Below, one piece after another: positions 8,448 to 17,055 of a DNA stretch of 46,453 bases. Made by a program: the position numbers and the translations under genes. Where the stretch lies: positions 1 to 46,453 of the forward strand of contig CAZZDA010000003.1 in the NCBI GenBank assembly GCA_964652585.1, read 5' to 3'. How positions within the stretch are numbered: position 1 is the first letter of the stretch; every line of letters starts with the position of its first letter. The stretch comes from CAZZDA01 sp964652585. GTDB lineage: Bacteria; Patescibacteriota; Patescibacteriia; UBA1544. The notes under the pieces were generated by a model. The model was not told where the DNA came from and made no database searches. It saw only the letters and a program-made list of their open reading frames with translations.

Positions 8448-8513
8448 CTTGAAACCCGTAACGTAAGAGAGGTTATGAGTTATGAGTTATGAGTTATGAG
8501 TTATGAGTTATGA
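8448..8513. repeat. Spacer repeat with tandem TATGAGT heptamers
   Basis: A unique part (CTTGAAACCCGTAACGTAAG and a few more bases) followed by more than five tandem copies of a 7-bp unit (TTATGAG) from 8473. The same unique part plus fewer heptamers recurs at 11155-11205. The repeat reaches into the kinase-like gene and supplies its last codons and stop. Confidence 0.85.
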
Positions 8514-9534
8514 TGTTAGTTTTTTGTTCTTCTACAATATTAAAAAGCTTTTCAAGACGTTTGCGCGGGTCGCCATGTTTTTTGTAGTAGGGAGAGATCA
8601 GACGTAACACGATCATATCCAGCGCGGAACGAATAAGAAACACGGGCAAGGCGCGTTGTATTTCTTCTTTTTCTTTTTTCGTACACTCTTTTAGGTAAGC
8701 ACGTAAAAATTTTTGTGGATACTTTTTTGGCAAGAGCTCTGCTGCATACGACGTCAACATCATCTCAAGCTGTAACATAAAATTTGCCACATCATGTGCG
8801 GGATGAAAATATTGAAAAGTCATAAAATCAATGATGCCAACATTTTTTGTATTTCTATTATAGATGATATTACTCGGTTGAAAATCGCCATGAACAAGTG
8901 TCCATGCACTCGGATCAGAAAAAACATGACCCTCTATCAGCGTCTCCAATTCTTTCAGATATTGTTCTACTTTTCTTGCATCTCGCGTTTTGACCTCGCG
9001 TACTTTTCTTGCCAATTTACGCAGACTCTGCCGCTCTTCCACGCTCGTGCGCTTATGAATGTATTTTGGCTTTGTATGGTGCAAGAGCGCGATCTTTTTC
9101 GCAACAAGCGCCAAAACGGTATCAAAGTGTTGTTCCCGTTTTCGGCCAAGTGCCGGAAAATCACGCAAGGTGCGTCCTAAAAACTTTGAATAAAGTACAA
9201 AATTTGCTTCCGGAAAAAAATAGACCGGCTTGGGAACGGTATAGCGTGCGACGCCGAATGTTTTCCAAAGATGTCTCCACATTTTGTAAGCTTGCAAGTT
9301 TGTACGATTCCCACGAAGCTTGACATCAACTTCCAGTCCATTTTTTTGTAAAACATTTACTCGGTAACGCGTGAGATAGCTTTCCGCTGCAAGACCTTCC
9401 TGATAATCAGCGGTGGTTGATACCACCCGATACGCACGAGGAAAGAGGCGCGATTTATGATCGCGAAAAAATGCCAACATGTACTCGGCATCAATAAAAC
9501 GTTTGTAGTCAGATTTTTTGTAAGCGCGGGACAT
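8494..9534 (-). CDS. Aminoglycoside-phosphotransferase-fold kinase
   Basis: 346 residues of the APH/choline-kinase fold. The catalytic loop is VHGDFQPSN with Asp217, and the metal-binding IIDF has Asp236, followed by the usual HPAHDVANF. The N-terminal lobe is less clear. Enzymes of this fold phosphorylate small molecules including sugars (maltokinase) and antibiotics; the setting among alpha-glucan genes suggests a sugar substrate, but this is only inference. It has its own promoter-like box upstream (9566-9574). The last residues THNS and the stop are encoded by the TATGAGT repeat, so the natural C-terminus was probably altered by repeat growth. Confidence 0.8.
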   Translation of the reverse strand: MSRAYKKSDYKRFIDAEYMLAFFRDHKSRLFPRAYRVVSTTADYQEGLAAESYLTRYRVNVLQKNGLEVDVKLRGNRTNLQAYKMWRHLWKTFGVARYTVPKPVYFFPEANFVLYSKFLGRTLRDFPALGRKREQHFDTVLALVAKKIALLHHTKPKYIHKRTSVEERQSLRKLARKVREVKTRDARKVEQYLKELETLIEGHVFSDPSAWTLVHGDFQPSNIIYNRNTKNVGIIDFMTFQYFHPAHDVANFMLQLEMMLTSYAAELLPKKYPQKFLRAYLKECTKKEKEEIQRALPVFLIRSALDMIVLRLISPYYKKHGDPRKRLEKLFNIVEEQKTNIITHNS

Positions 9535-9565
9535 ATTTTTTACGGTATAATTTTCTACAATATAC

Positions 9566-9574
9566 AGTATAGCA
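9566..9574 (-). promoter_or_regulatory. Extended -10 of the kinase-PHP-glgA unit
   Basis: TGCTATACT on the minus strand, about 32 nt upstream of the ATG at 9534. The -35 position does not match the consensus, as is common with extended -10 promoters. Confidence 0.5.
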
Positions 9575-9618
9575 CACGACTACAAATTTTGTGAGCTATC
9601 TGCGAGTAGCACTACTTA

Positions 9619-11136
9619 CTACGCACTGCCTTTCTTCAGTTTTCTGAGCTCTTTCTCTATTTTTTTCTTACTCACCGGCAAGTAGTGTTCTTTCGCAAAC
9701 TTCGGATGATGCTTACGGGTCAAAAACGATGAGGCCGAAGGAATGTTCCGAACAGCATGCAATTGGTCTACCGCATGCGCCACATCATACACATCGTGGC
9801 CATGACGTAAACGTATGATAGCGTCACGCCACATAGCCGCCTTCTCATATTCCAAATCTTTAGCGCTCTTACGCATCTCTGCCTCAAACTCAAGAATGAG
9901 CTGATTGAACCAGTGGGGTGGCGTACGATCTTTCAGCGGGACAGCGCGCCAAGGCTCTTGCTGTTCATTCAAGCGTCGTATATACCCCGACCGCTGCCAA
10001 TCAAATCCTTGATGTACAATACGATCATAGAGATCACGTGCTTTACGTTTTACATCGCGCGGTATGTCCGGATGATGCACAAGCGTCTCATGCAAATGCC
10101 ACGCGCCTCTCTCTACCATCTCTAAGCTCCACCAAGGCTTAGCGCTTGCCCACCAGTAATGACAGCTGTTCAGTCCTTCGTCAAGCTGCGCTCGCGATTG
10201 TTTTGTTGTTCTCTTTTTAGGATCAAGCTTTGCCACTTCCCTCAATGCCAATCGCGTAAATGCCCATTGCCATCTGTGTATAGGATTATCAGGATGGTCC
10301 CATCGTTGATACGGTACACCGCGCCGTACTTCCTCAGGATCTGATGACCAGGTACAATCCAAAAGTTTTCGCTCCTCGCGCTGTTGTATACGCTCAACCA
10401 ATTGTGATACGGTCACGAGTTTGTCCGCGTGATGATCAAGCAACGCAAAAAGTATTTTTTCAAGACCGGGGCGATGATGGCCAAATGTTTCACCGTCAAC
10501 CGCTGACACAATATACTGCTTTCCGGAAAATTCAGTTGAAAGGTACGTATTGAGCGTTTGCAATGAACGAGCATATGCTGACGCAAAATATTCGCTTAAG
10601 CGCCTATTACGCAAGACAAGAGTAAAATCACTAAGTCGTGGAAGAGTAAAAAGACGATCATGAGGTACGGTGTTGAGACGACCATTGTATGCCACCTCAT
10701 CAACAAGCATGGATGCATATCCTTCTTTTTTCAACGTTCTGGCAAGTTTGGCACTAAATCCTATTTCCGGAGAGAAAAAACTCTTCGGCTGATACACACT
10801 GCCAAAAACACGCCTGTGAAGATCATGATTCAATTGAACTTGCCGCTGTACTTCATCTGTGGGAATTAAGGGTAAAAAAGCATGGTATTTTGCCGATCCC
10901 AACAATTCTATTGTTCCTCGCTCTGCCAACGTACGAAAGCCGTCTGTCACATCGTGATACCCATATCGCATCAACTGCTCGGTCAAGGTACCGCTTATAT
11001 TAATGGTAAGTTTTCCACGTCGCGTGCGTAAAAGCCCCTTTATTAAAGGTCGGTAGCTCTCCTCAACAATCTGCTTTACTATACGCTTATCTTGGTTGGG
11101 AGGTTGATAGAAATGAAGTACAATGGACCAGAACAT
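9619..11136 (-). CDS. GH57 glycoside hydrolase with C-terminal UVR-like motif
   Basis: 505 residues. Opening SIVLHFYQPPNQD (4-16) is the GH57 first-strand motif. FFSPEIGFS gives Glu124 as nucleophile candidate and SAVDGETFGHHRPG gives Asp214 as acid/base candidate. GH57 enzymes are amylases, amylopullulanases, 4-alpha-glucanotransferases or branching enzymes; next to two glycogen synthases this one probably trims or transfers alpha-glucan chains. No signal peptide, so cytoplasmic. Residues 422-446 (MRKSAKDLEYEKAAMWRD core) fit the UVR motif of UvrB/UvrC/ClpC-type proteins, followed by a basic, possibly disordered tail of about 60 residues. That addition is unusual for GH57. Its spacer carries the shared leader repeat. 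Confidence 0.85.
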   Translation of the reverse strand: MFWSIVLHFYQPPNQDKRIVKQIVEESYRPLIKGLLRTRRGKLTINISGTLTEQLMRYGYHDVTDGFRTLAERGTIELLGSAKYHAFLPLIPTDEVQRQVQLNHDLHRRVFGSVYQPKSFFSPEIGFSAKLARTLKKEGYASMLVDEVAYNGRLNTVPHDRLFTLPRLSDFTLVLRNRRLSEYFASAYARSLQTLNTYLSTEFSGKQYIVSAVDGETFGHHRPGLEKILFALLDHHADKLVTVSQLVERIQQREERKLLDCTWSSDPEEVRRGVPYQRWDHPDNPIHRWQWAFTRLALREVAKLDPKKRTTKQSRAQLDEGLNSCHYWWASAKPWWSLEMVERGAWHLHETLVHHPDIPRDVKRKARDLYDRIVHQGFDWQRSGYIRRLNEQQEPWRAVPLKDRTPPHWFNQLILEFEAEMRKSAKDLEYEKAAMWRDAIIRLRHGHDVYDVAHAVDQLHAVRNIPSASSFLTRKHHPKFAKEHYLPVSKKKIEKELRKLKKGSA

Positions 11137-11154
11137 ATTTTCTCGTAGCTTAGA

Positions 11155-11205
11155 ACTTGAAACCCGTAACGTAAGAGAGGTTATGAGTTATGAGTTATGA
11201 GTTAT
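11155..11205. repeat. Second copy of the TATGAGT spacer repeat
   Basis: Same unique part as at 8448 followed by three to four TTATGAG units. It supplies the final HNS codons and stop of the second glycogen synthase. Confidence 0.85.
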
Positions 11206-12703
11206 GTGATTTGCGCTTCTTTATCGCCTTACGATAGAGTGCCACATATTTCTTAGCCGGAAGCTCCCATGAAAATGACTGCTGCATGCCTTTCCACACA
11301 AGATGCACCCATACGGCAGGATATTTATAGGTTTCCAAGGCGCGTGTAACCGCAACAAGAAAATATTCACGCGTGTACGCTGGAAAAACGAAGCCATTCC
11401 CCCGACCGGTCTTTGGATTAAAATTTGTTACCGTATCTGACAGCCCGCCCGTCTCATGTACAATTGGCACTGAGCCGTAGCGCAAAGATTTGAGTTGTGA
11501 GATACCGCACGGTTCATACCGAGACGGCATAAGAAACATATCGGATCCCGCATTGATGCGTGATTCCCTCTCGTGGGTAAAGGGTGTTAAAAGCGCGAAT
11601 TTTTTTGGATATTTTTTTTGGATACCGCGAAAGTAATCACGAAATTCTTTTTCCCCTTCTCCTAAAATAATCATTTGCAACCTTTGTCGTAGAAGCAACT
11701 CTATAGTCTCTTTTACCAAATGCAATCCTTTTTGTTCAACGAGACGATTCACCATGCCAATAAGAGGAATGTCATTGGCAACGGTAAAGCCAACACGCCG
11801 CTGAAGCGCCCGCTTGTTGCGCAGTTTTTTATTAAGTGAATTCCAATCAAATTTTTGCGCAATATTTTTATCAAACATGGGATTATGCACGCTGTAGTCA
11901 ATGCCGTTAATTATGCCGTATAAGTCTTTTTTTCGTTTTTGTAAGGTATTTTCAAGTTTTTGTCCAAATTCAGGCAGTAAAATTTCTTGCGCATATCGCT
12001 CAGATACCGTATTCAAAACATCAGCCTGAATAATCCCCCGTTTCATGAAATTAATATAGGGTATGCGCCGCATCTCCTGTGGAATACCATTTGATCCCCG
12101 ATCTCTTTTTGCCGGAGGAATTTTCCACCATGCGCCACCCATTTGATACGAGAGGTTATGCAAGGTATACAAAACCGGCATATGGCGCAGGTAGGGATCT
12201 TTACTGGTACGTAAAGCATTTGGCAAAAGACCGCCTTGCCAATCATGCGCATGCACAACATCAAATGTTTTTTCCTCTTTTGCCAGCTCACGAAGAAGTT
12301 CTTTTGCCGCAAGAGTAAAAAAGAGAAAACGCAAGTTGTCATGATCAGTGTTATACAGCCGCATATTATCTCTCCGTTCATTGGTGTTACGAAAGCTGTA
12401 TCGCCCGAAAAATTCTTCATTGCCGATAAAAAAAACCGTCAGTCCTTTATATGGCTGCGTATATTTAATTCGACACGGATATTCTTTTTTTCCTACGTCA
12501 ATATACATCCTCTCCTTATACACACCCTTTGCCACATTCTGCTGACGCACAAAACCGTAATATGGTAACACAAGTGAAACGTTATGTCCTTTGCGCACCA
12601 ACTCTTTAGAAAGTGATTGTATGACGTCAGCAAGACCGCCCGTTTTCGCGTACGGCGTCGTCTCGGAAGCGATCATGAAAATAGAGAGTGGTTTTGAAGA
12701 CAT
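11195..12703 (-). CDS. glgA: Glycogen/starch synthase, GT5 (second copy)
   Basis: 502 residues of the GT5 family. Lys20 lies in YAKTGGLADV; VHAHDWQGGLLP follows near 150; the C-terminal domain has GMVNRLVEQKG, then PSRYEPCGISQ and GSVPIVHETGGLSD. It is full length and all key motifs are intact. It differs from the other GT5 protein of this block in most loops, so this is an old duplication or a separate acquisition, possibly with a different role (elongation against priming, or different donors). The C-terminal SHNS and stop come from the neighbouring heptamer repeat. It starts 44 nt after ruvC in a spacer related to the leader repeat. Confidence 0.92.
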   Translation of the reverse strand: MSSKPLSIFMIASETTPYAKTGGLADVIQSLSKELVRKGHNVSLVLPYYGFVRQQNVAKGVYKERMYIDVGKKEYPCRIKYTQPYKGLTVFFIGNEEFFGRYSFRNTNERRDNMRLYNTDHDNLRFLFFTLAAKELLRELAKEEKTFDVVHAHDWQGGLLPNALRTSKDPYLRHMPVLYTLHNLSYQMGGAWWKIPPAKRDRGSNGIPQEMRRIPYINFMKRGIIQADVLNTVSERYAQEILLPEFGQKLENTLQKRKKDLYGIINGIDYSVHNPMFDKNIAQKFDWNSLNKKLRNKRALQRRVGFTVANDIPLIGMVNRLVEQKGLHLVKETIELLLRQRLQMIILGEGEKEFRDYFRGIQKKYPKKFALLTPFTHERESRINAGSDMFLMPSRYEPCGISQLKSLRYGSVPIVHETGGLSDTVTNFNPKTGRGNGFVFPAYTREYFLVAVTRALETYKYPAVWVHLVWKGMQQSFSWELPAKKYVALYRKAIKKRKSHNS

Positions 12704-12747
12704 AATTTCTCGTAACTTAGAACTTGAAACCTACAACAAGGAGAGGG

Positions 12748-13227
12748 TTATGTATGATGTGTTTGTGAGTGTGCCGCAGTTATTGCTACTGCGAGTCCGT
12801 CCGCCGCATCATCCGGCTTAGGAATACTCTTAAGATGTAATATTGTTTTTACCATTTCTTGCATTTGCCGCTTATCAGCTCTTCCATAACCGGTGAGTGC
12901 TTGTTTAATTTGTAAAGGTGTAAATTCTACGAGGGGCAATTTTTTTTGCGCGCACGTGAGCAAGATACAGCCGCGTGCCTGTCCTACGGCAAATGCCGTT
13001 TTTGCATTCGCCGCAAAAAATAACTCTTCAACAGCAACACGATCCGGCTTATGGAGATTCAAGAGAGCAAGCAATTCTTTATGTAAAGATTCTAAACGTT
13101 CCGGAAACGGTTGTATAGCCCTCGTCAGAATACAGCCATGCGCAACATGCTCCAATGTACCGCGTATATAGGTGATCACCCCATAGCCGGTTGTTGCAAT
13201 TCCCGGATCAATCCCTAATATTCTCAT
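12748..13227 (-). CDS. ruvC: Holliday junction resolvase RuvC
   Basis: 159 residues, usual length. Acidic active-site residues of the RNase H-like fold are in place: Asp7 in GIDPG, Glu67 in AVEELFF, and Asp140/Asp143 in KPDDAADGLAVA. RuvC cuts four-way DNA junctions with RuvAB during recombination. It follows yebC, a neighbour pair conserved in many bacteria, but ruvA and ruvB are not next to it. The C-terminal SQTHHT tail runs into spacer repeat sequence. Confidence 0.95.
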   Translation of the reverse strand: MRILGIDPGIATTGYGVITYIRGTLEHVAHGCILTRAIQPFPERLESLHKELLALLNLHKPDRVAVEELFFAANAKTAFAVGQARGCILLTCAQKKLPLVEFTPLQIKQALTGYGRADKRQMQEMVKTILHLKSIPKPDDAADGLAVAITAAHSQTHHT

Positions 13228-13264
13228 AACTTAGAATGTATCATACGATTATGCAAGATGTGAG

Positions 13265-13999
13265 TTATGAGAATTTCAAGTTCGTATAAATTTCTTGTAC
13301 ATCGGAGAGGTCGTCTAGCGCATCAAAAATTTTTTCTATTTTTTCTTTTTTTGCCGCATCGGTTAGCACTACCTCTTCCTTGGAAATATACTCCAGTCCC
13401 GCACTCTCAACAACAATACCTCGTTTCGTTAGCGCTTGCTGCAATTCATGTAATTTGTCGCTTTCCGTAAACAATACAAGCCATTCTTTTTCTTCACTTG
13501 CATCTTCCGCGCCTAGCTCCAACACTTCCAGCAAGAAAGAATCTTTGTCGGCAATTTTTTCCTGCGGTACTGAAACACGCACCACTCCTTTTCTTTCATA
13601 TTGCCATGCAACACTATTGGGGCCGCCTAGCGAGCCGCCGTTCTTGGTAAGTGTGTGTTTCACGTCAGCAACTGTACGATTACGATTGTCGGTCAAAGTT
13701 TCAATAAGTACAGTCGCTCCATCAGGCAAAAACCCTTCATAGAGTATTTCTTCCAACTGCGCGTCATCCCCTTCTCCCGTACCACGCTTGACAGCTCGTT
13801 CAATATTATCTTTGGGCATATTGCCCTTCTTTGCCTTCTCAATCGCAAGTCTAAGTTTGAAATTTGTATCAGAATCCCCGCCACCTTCACGCGCTGCTAT
13901 AGTGATAACATTTGCAAGCTTCGTAAAAAGAGCGCCGCGTTTTGCGTCAGCTGCGCCTTTCTGATGTCGTATAGAATGCCATTTTGAATGACCGGACAC
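13265..13999 (-). CDS. yebC: YebC/PmpR family protein
   Basis: 244 residues starting MSGHSKWHSIRHQKGAADAK, the family hallmark, followed by GNMPKDNIERAVKRGTG and YEGFLPDGATVLIETLTDNR. Members bind DNA and act as transcription regulators, and some help ribosomes through proline-rich stretches; which applies here is open. It is first in the minus block, 37 nt before ruvC. A TATAAT near 14056-14061 on the minus strand could be its -10, without a clear -35. Confidence 0.95.
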   Translation of the reverse strand: MSGHSKWHSIRHQKGAADAKRGALFTKLANVITIAAREGGGDSDTNFKLRLAIEKAKKGNMPKDNIERAVKRGTGEGDDAQLEEILYEGFLPDGATVLIETLTDNRNRTVADVKHTLTKNGGSLGGPNSVAWQYERKGVVRVSVPQEKIADKDSFLLEVLELGAEDASEEKEWLVLFTESDKLHELQQALTKRGIVVESAGLEYISKEEVVLTDAAKKEKIEKIFDALDDLSDVQEIYTNLKFS

Positions 14000-14121
14000 A
14001 AATTCTTAGAACTCATAACCTACAACTCATAACCCAAAATTGCAAGTTGCAAATTATTATAATGGAGATAAAATACTTGCATAGCGTAGCATTTTATAGT
14101 TGAAAAATCAAGGTTTTTAAC

Positions 14122-14150
14122 TTGTACAAAGCGGCATGAGTTGCTACAAT
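14122..14150 (+). promoter_or_regulatory. Promoter of the surface-glycan block
   Basis: -35 TTGTAC (14122-14127), 17-bp spacer, extended -10 TGCTACAAT with hexamer 14145-14150. Expected start near 14157. It overlaps an in-frame ATG at 14136, which is why the next ATG was chosen for the first gene. Confidence 0.65.
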
Positions 14151-14177
14151 AATGTCTATATTACTATAACCGTTTCT

Positions 14178-15155
14178 ATGCAAAATATTATCACCAATTT
14201 TCCTGAGCAGTTGCTCTATCTCCCTCATATAGACAATAATTCTAAGCTGCCAAAAAAGAGATTTTCTAATATTATAGTATGTGGTATGGGGGGGTCAGCT
14301 CTCCCCGGTGAAATACTTCGTATGTATTTGAAAAATGCGGGGCTACTTGCCGACATACCGGTTCATCTCAACCGCACCTATACCCTGCCGCAAGAGGCAA
14401 ATCACCACAGTCTTATCATAGCTATTTCTTATTCGGGAAATACAGAAGAAACGCTTGCTTCCTATACTGACGCAAAAAAACGAAAAGTACCAATTGTTGG
14501 CATTGCATCGGGGGGAAAACTGCAGCAACGCTGCAAAAAAGATTCCGTGCCATTTATTCCAATTCCTTCAGGATATCAGCCACGCATGGCATTGGGATTT
14601 TTTGTTTCAGCACTTGCGGTACTTTTAGAAGAGATCAATATGGTCAAGCACGCAAGCTCCGATCTGCAAGAGACCGCTCCTTTTCTCACCAACAACATGT
14701 CAAGCTATAAAAGAAAAGGAAATACACTAGCACAAAACATAGGAAAAAGTATTCCAATTGTCTATAGCTCGCATACCCATAAAATGCTCGCTATTATGTG
14801 GAAAATTAATTTTAATGAGAATGCAAAGATCCAATCTTTTTTTAACGCTTTCCCCGAACTCAATCATAACGAGATGGTAGGATTTACCAACATGATAGGC
14901 AGCTATCATTTTCTCATTTTGGAAGACGGTCAAGAAGATGCGCGCATTAAAAGACGTATGCAGCTATTCGCACAATTTATGCGCAAGAGAAAAGTACCGA
15001 CAACGATGATACCACTTGTCGGTAAGACTTTTTTGGAAAAAACGTTTTCTTCTATTCTGACTTCTCTTTGGACCTCGTATTTTCTCGCAACCAACATCTA
15101 CCATATTGACCCTATTCCTGTTGATATGGTTGAGGAATTTAAGAAAAAGTTATGA
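14178..15155 (+). CDS. SIS-domain phosphoglucose/phosphomannose isomerase
   Basis: 325 residues. The two SIS halves show VCGMGGSALPGEI and AISYSGNTEETL, the sugar-phosphate binding loops, and the C-terminal part has FPELNHNEMVGF with the family's active-site Glu and His, ending in IDPIPVDMVEEFKKKL. This matches the bifunctional PGI/PMI family that interconverts glucose 6-, fructose 6- and mannose 6-phosphate. As first gene of a glycosyltransferase block it probably supplies mannose or fructose phosphate for nucleotide sugars. The ATG at 14136 lies inside the promoter and was rejected. Overlaps the next gene by 4 nt (ATGA). Confidence 0.88.
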   Translation: MQNIITNFPEQLLYLPHIDNNSKLPKKRFSNIIVCGMGGSALPGEILRMYLKNAGLLADIPVHLNRTYTLPQEANHHSLIIAISYSGNTEETLASYTDAKKRKVPIVGIASGGKLQQRCKKDSVPFIPIPSGYQPRMALGFFVSALAVLLEEINMVKHASSDLQETAPFLTNNMSSYKRKGNTLAQNIGKSIPIVYSSHTHKMLAIMWKINFNENAKIQSFFNAFPELNHNEMVGFTNMIGSYHFLILEDGQEDARIKRRMQLFAQFMRKRKVPTTMIPLVGKTFLEKTFSSILTSLWTSYFLATNIYHIDPIPVDMVEEFKKKL

Positions 15156-16102
15156 AACCGCAAAGCAAAAAACTCATCTGGTTCTTAAAACTCTTGCTTG
15201 GCATAGGATTTATTGCACTCATTATACACCAAGTAAGTTTACAAGAATTACGTACTACTTTTTCAAATGTAGAGTGGTTATGGGTAGGCATTGTGGGAAT
15301 AGGAGTATATGGAACTATACTTATCAGCATCTATCGTTGGCAATACCTTTTACAACCTTTTACTAATACTTCTTATGTTCTGCTCTATAAGTTTTTTTTT
15401 ATAGGACTTTTTTTTAGTACCTTTTTACCAACAAATTTTGGAGGAGATGGTATACGCACCTGGTATCTCAAGAAAGAAGAGCACATACCCTTTCCGGAAT
15501 CACTTGCCGCAACGTTTATGGAGCGATTTACCGGACTTCTGAGCGTTATTATATTATTACTAATTGGCATGATTTTGAACTGGCAGGCGTTACGTCAAGT
15601 TAATGTACAATTCTACGTACTGACAATTGTCATAGCATGCACCTCGCTAACCGGTGTCTTTTTTATTCCTCGTGTACAAATACTTATCAAAAAGATCTGC
15701 ACTATACATACGAACACCTTTACAAAAAAACTCTCTTTGTTTCTCGCAGCACTAAGACTCTATACAAAGAACATGTCAGTATTTATTGTTGGTCTTGTTC
15801 TTTCGCTTTTTGTTAATACTACAGCTCTCTTCGTTCTTTATGTAAGTTTGCTTGCGTTTCATACCACGCCATCTGTGGCATCGCTCTTTATCATTGTACC
15901 ACTTTCCTACCTTATCAGTATTATTCCCCTTACACCAAATGGACTTGGTGTGACAGAAGGGGTATTCGTGTTATTTTTTAGTTGGTTTGGTGTCGCCGCA
16001 GGTGTAGCACTCGGTGCAGCACTTATTTTTCGTTTTGTTCGTATTTTCTTTAACAGCATAGGATTTTTTCACTATCTTTCATTCAGACCAACAACTATCT
16101 AA
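15152..16102 (+). CDS. Flippase-like membrane protein (LPG synthase TM region family)
   Basis: 316 residues with eight or nine membrane segments (first at 8-27, last pair within 241-298). Short motifs NFGGDGIRTWYL and PLTPNGLGVTEGVFV match the flippase-like family related to the membrane half of lysylphosphatidylglycerol synthase (AglD-like). Such proteins accompany glycan assembly and are proposed to move lipid-linked sugars or to act in lipid modification. Translationally coupled to the isomerase by ATGA, and 13 nt from a polyprenyl-phosphate-type glycosyltransferase, with which it may work. Confidence 0.82.
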   Translation: MKPQSKKLIWFLKLLLGIGFIALIIHQVSLQELRTTFSNVEWLWVGIVGIGVYGTILISIYRWQYLLQPFTNTSYVLLYKFFFIGLFFSTFLPTNFGGDGIRTWYLKKEEHIPFPESLAATFMERFTGLLSVIILLLIGMILNWQALRQVNVQFYVLTIVIACTSLTGVFFIPRVQILIKKICTIHTNTFTKKLSLFLAALRLYTKNMSVFIVGLVLSLFVNTTALFVLYVSLLAFHTTPSVASLFIIVPLSYLISIIPLTPNGLGVTEGVFVLFFSWFGVAAGVALGAALIFRFVRIFFNSIGFFHYLSFRPTTI

Positions 16103-16115
16103 TATTGCTACCTCT

Positions 16116-17051
16116 ATGAAGCTTGTTATCATTATTCCGGCGTTTAACGAAGAGACTACCATAGCACAGGTTGTTCAACAGATACCAAGAAGCATTGACG
16201 GTATAGATAGTATAGAGATACTGGTGATAAATGACGGATCAACAGATCGCACAGCAAAACAAGCACGAGATGCAGGGTCAGTAGTCTACACACATATGCC
16301 AAACCGAGGTCTTTCTTGCACATTTCAACAGGGAGTATCATGCGCTCTTGCGCATAGCGCAGATATTATTGTCAACATTGATGCAGATTTACAACATAAT
16401 CCAAAAGATATTCCCAATCTCGTAGCGCCTTTGGTGAAAAAACAAGCAGAACTCTCAATTGGTGTGAGGAAAATTGACGATGATAAAGAAATGTATTGGG
16501 GAAACCGCTACGGCAACAAAATAGGCAACTGGGTGCTTTGGAAGCTTACGGGAGAAAAGCTCCTAGATGCCTCAAGTGGTTTTCGCGCATTCACGCGAGA
16601 AGTCGCACTCAACTTGCATATACGCTCCAACCACACCTATACTCACGAAATGTTGATTCAAACTATTTTCAAAGATTTTCCAATCGCGCAAGTGCCTATT
16701 ACCTCACAAAAACGTATTGCGGGAAGCTCAAAACTCATAAAAACACTTCCTTCGCATATTCGTGAATCGCTAAAAATAATTCTCCGTACGGTGGTTACCT
16801 ACAAACCTTTTAAAACATTTCTTCTTATGGGTGGAGGCATTGCCACGTTGGGAGTACTTTTGGCACTGCGTTATCTCTGGCTTGTTTTTCATGAATCTAG
16901 CGGACATCTTCCCTCACTTCTCTTAAGCGCCGTATTATTACTCATTGGCTTTATGACGGTTGTATTAGGCGTTCTTGCCGATCTTCTTGCTACCAATAGA
17001 AAAATACAAGAGGAGACACTCTACAATATCAAAAAGAAACTACATCGTTAG
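16116..17051 (+). CDS. GT2 glycosyltransferase, dolichyl/polyprenyl-phosphate mannosyltransferase-like
   Basis: 311 residues. GT-A domain with IIIPAFNEETTI (5-16), VINDGSTDRT (37-46) and the metal-binding DAD at 89-91 in NIDADLQHNP; GFRAFTREV marks the acceptor region. Two membrane helices follow (about 235-255 and 265-290). This layout is typical of enzymes that load a sugar on polyprenyl phosphate at the cytoplasmic face, giving the donor for GT-C enzymes; several candidates of that kind lie downstream. Start ATG follows the flippase gene by 13 nt. Confidence 0.9.
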   Translation: MKLVIIIPAFNEETTIAQVVQQIPRSIDGIDSIEILVINDGSTDRTAKQARDAGSVVYTHMPNRGLSCTFQQGVSCALAHSADIIVNIDADLQHNPKDIPNLVAPLVKKQAELSIGVRKIDDDKEMYWGNRYGNKIGNWVLWKLTGEKLLDASSGFRAFTREVALNLHIRSNHTYTHEMLIQTIFKDFPIAQVPITSQKRIAGSSKLIKTLPSHIRESLKIILRTVVTYKPFKTFLLMGGGIATLGVLLALRYLWLVFHESSGHLPSLLLSAVLLLIGFMTVVLGVLADLLATNRKIQEETLYNIKKKLHR

Positions 17052-17055
17052 TTGT

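Noticed and set aside
8473..8513. Tandem heptamers considered as a CRISPR or iteron array
   Set aside because: Units of 7 bp are contiguous without spacers and recur at ordinary gene ends; they are a microsatellite-like spacer repeat.
14040..14063. TTGCAAGTTGCAA words and a TATAAT that reads both ways between yebC and the isomerase gene
   Set aside because: Possible -10 for yebC, but no -35 on either strand, and the TTGCAA words look like ordinary low-complexity spacer sequence.
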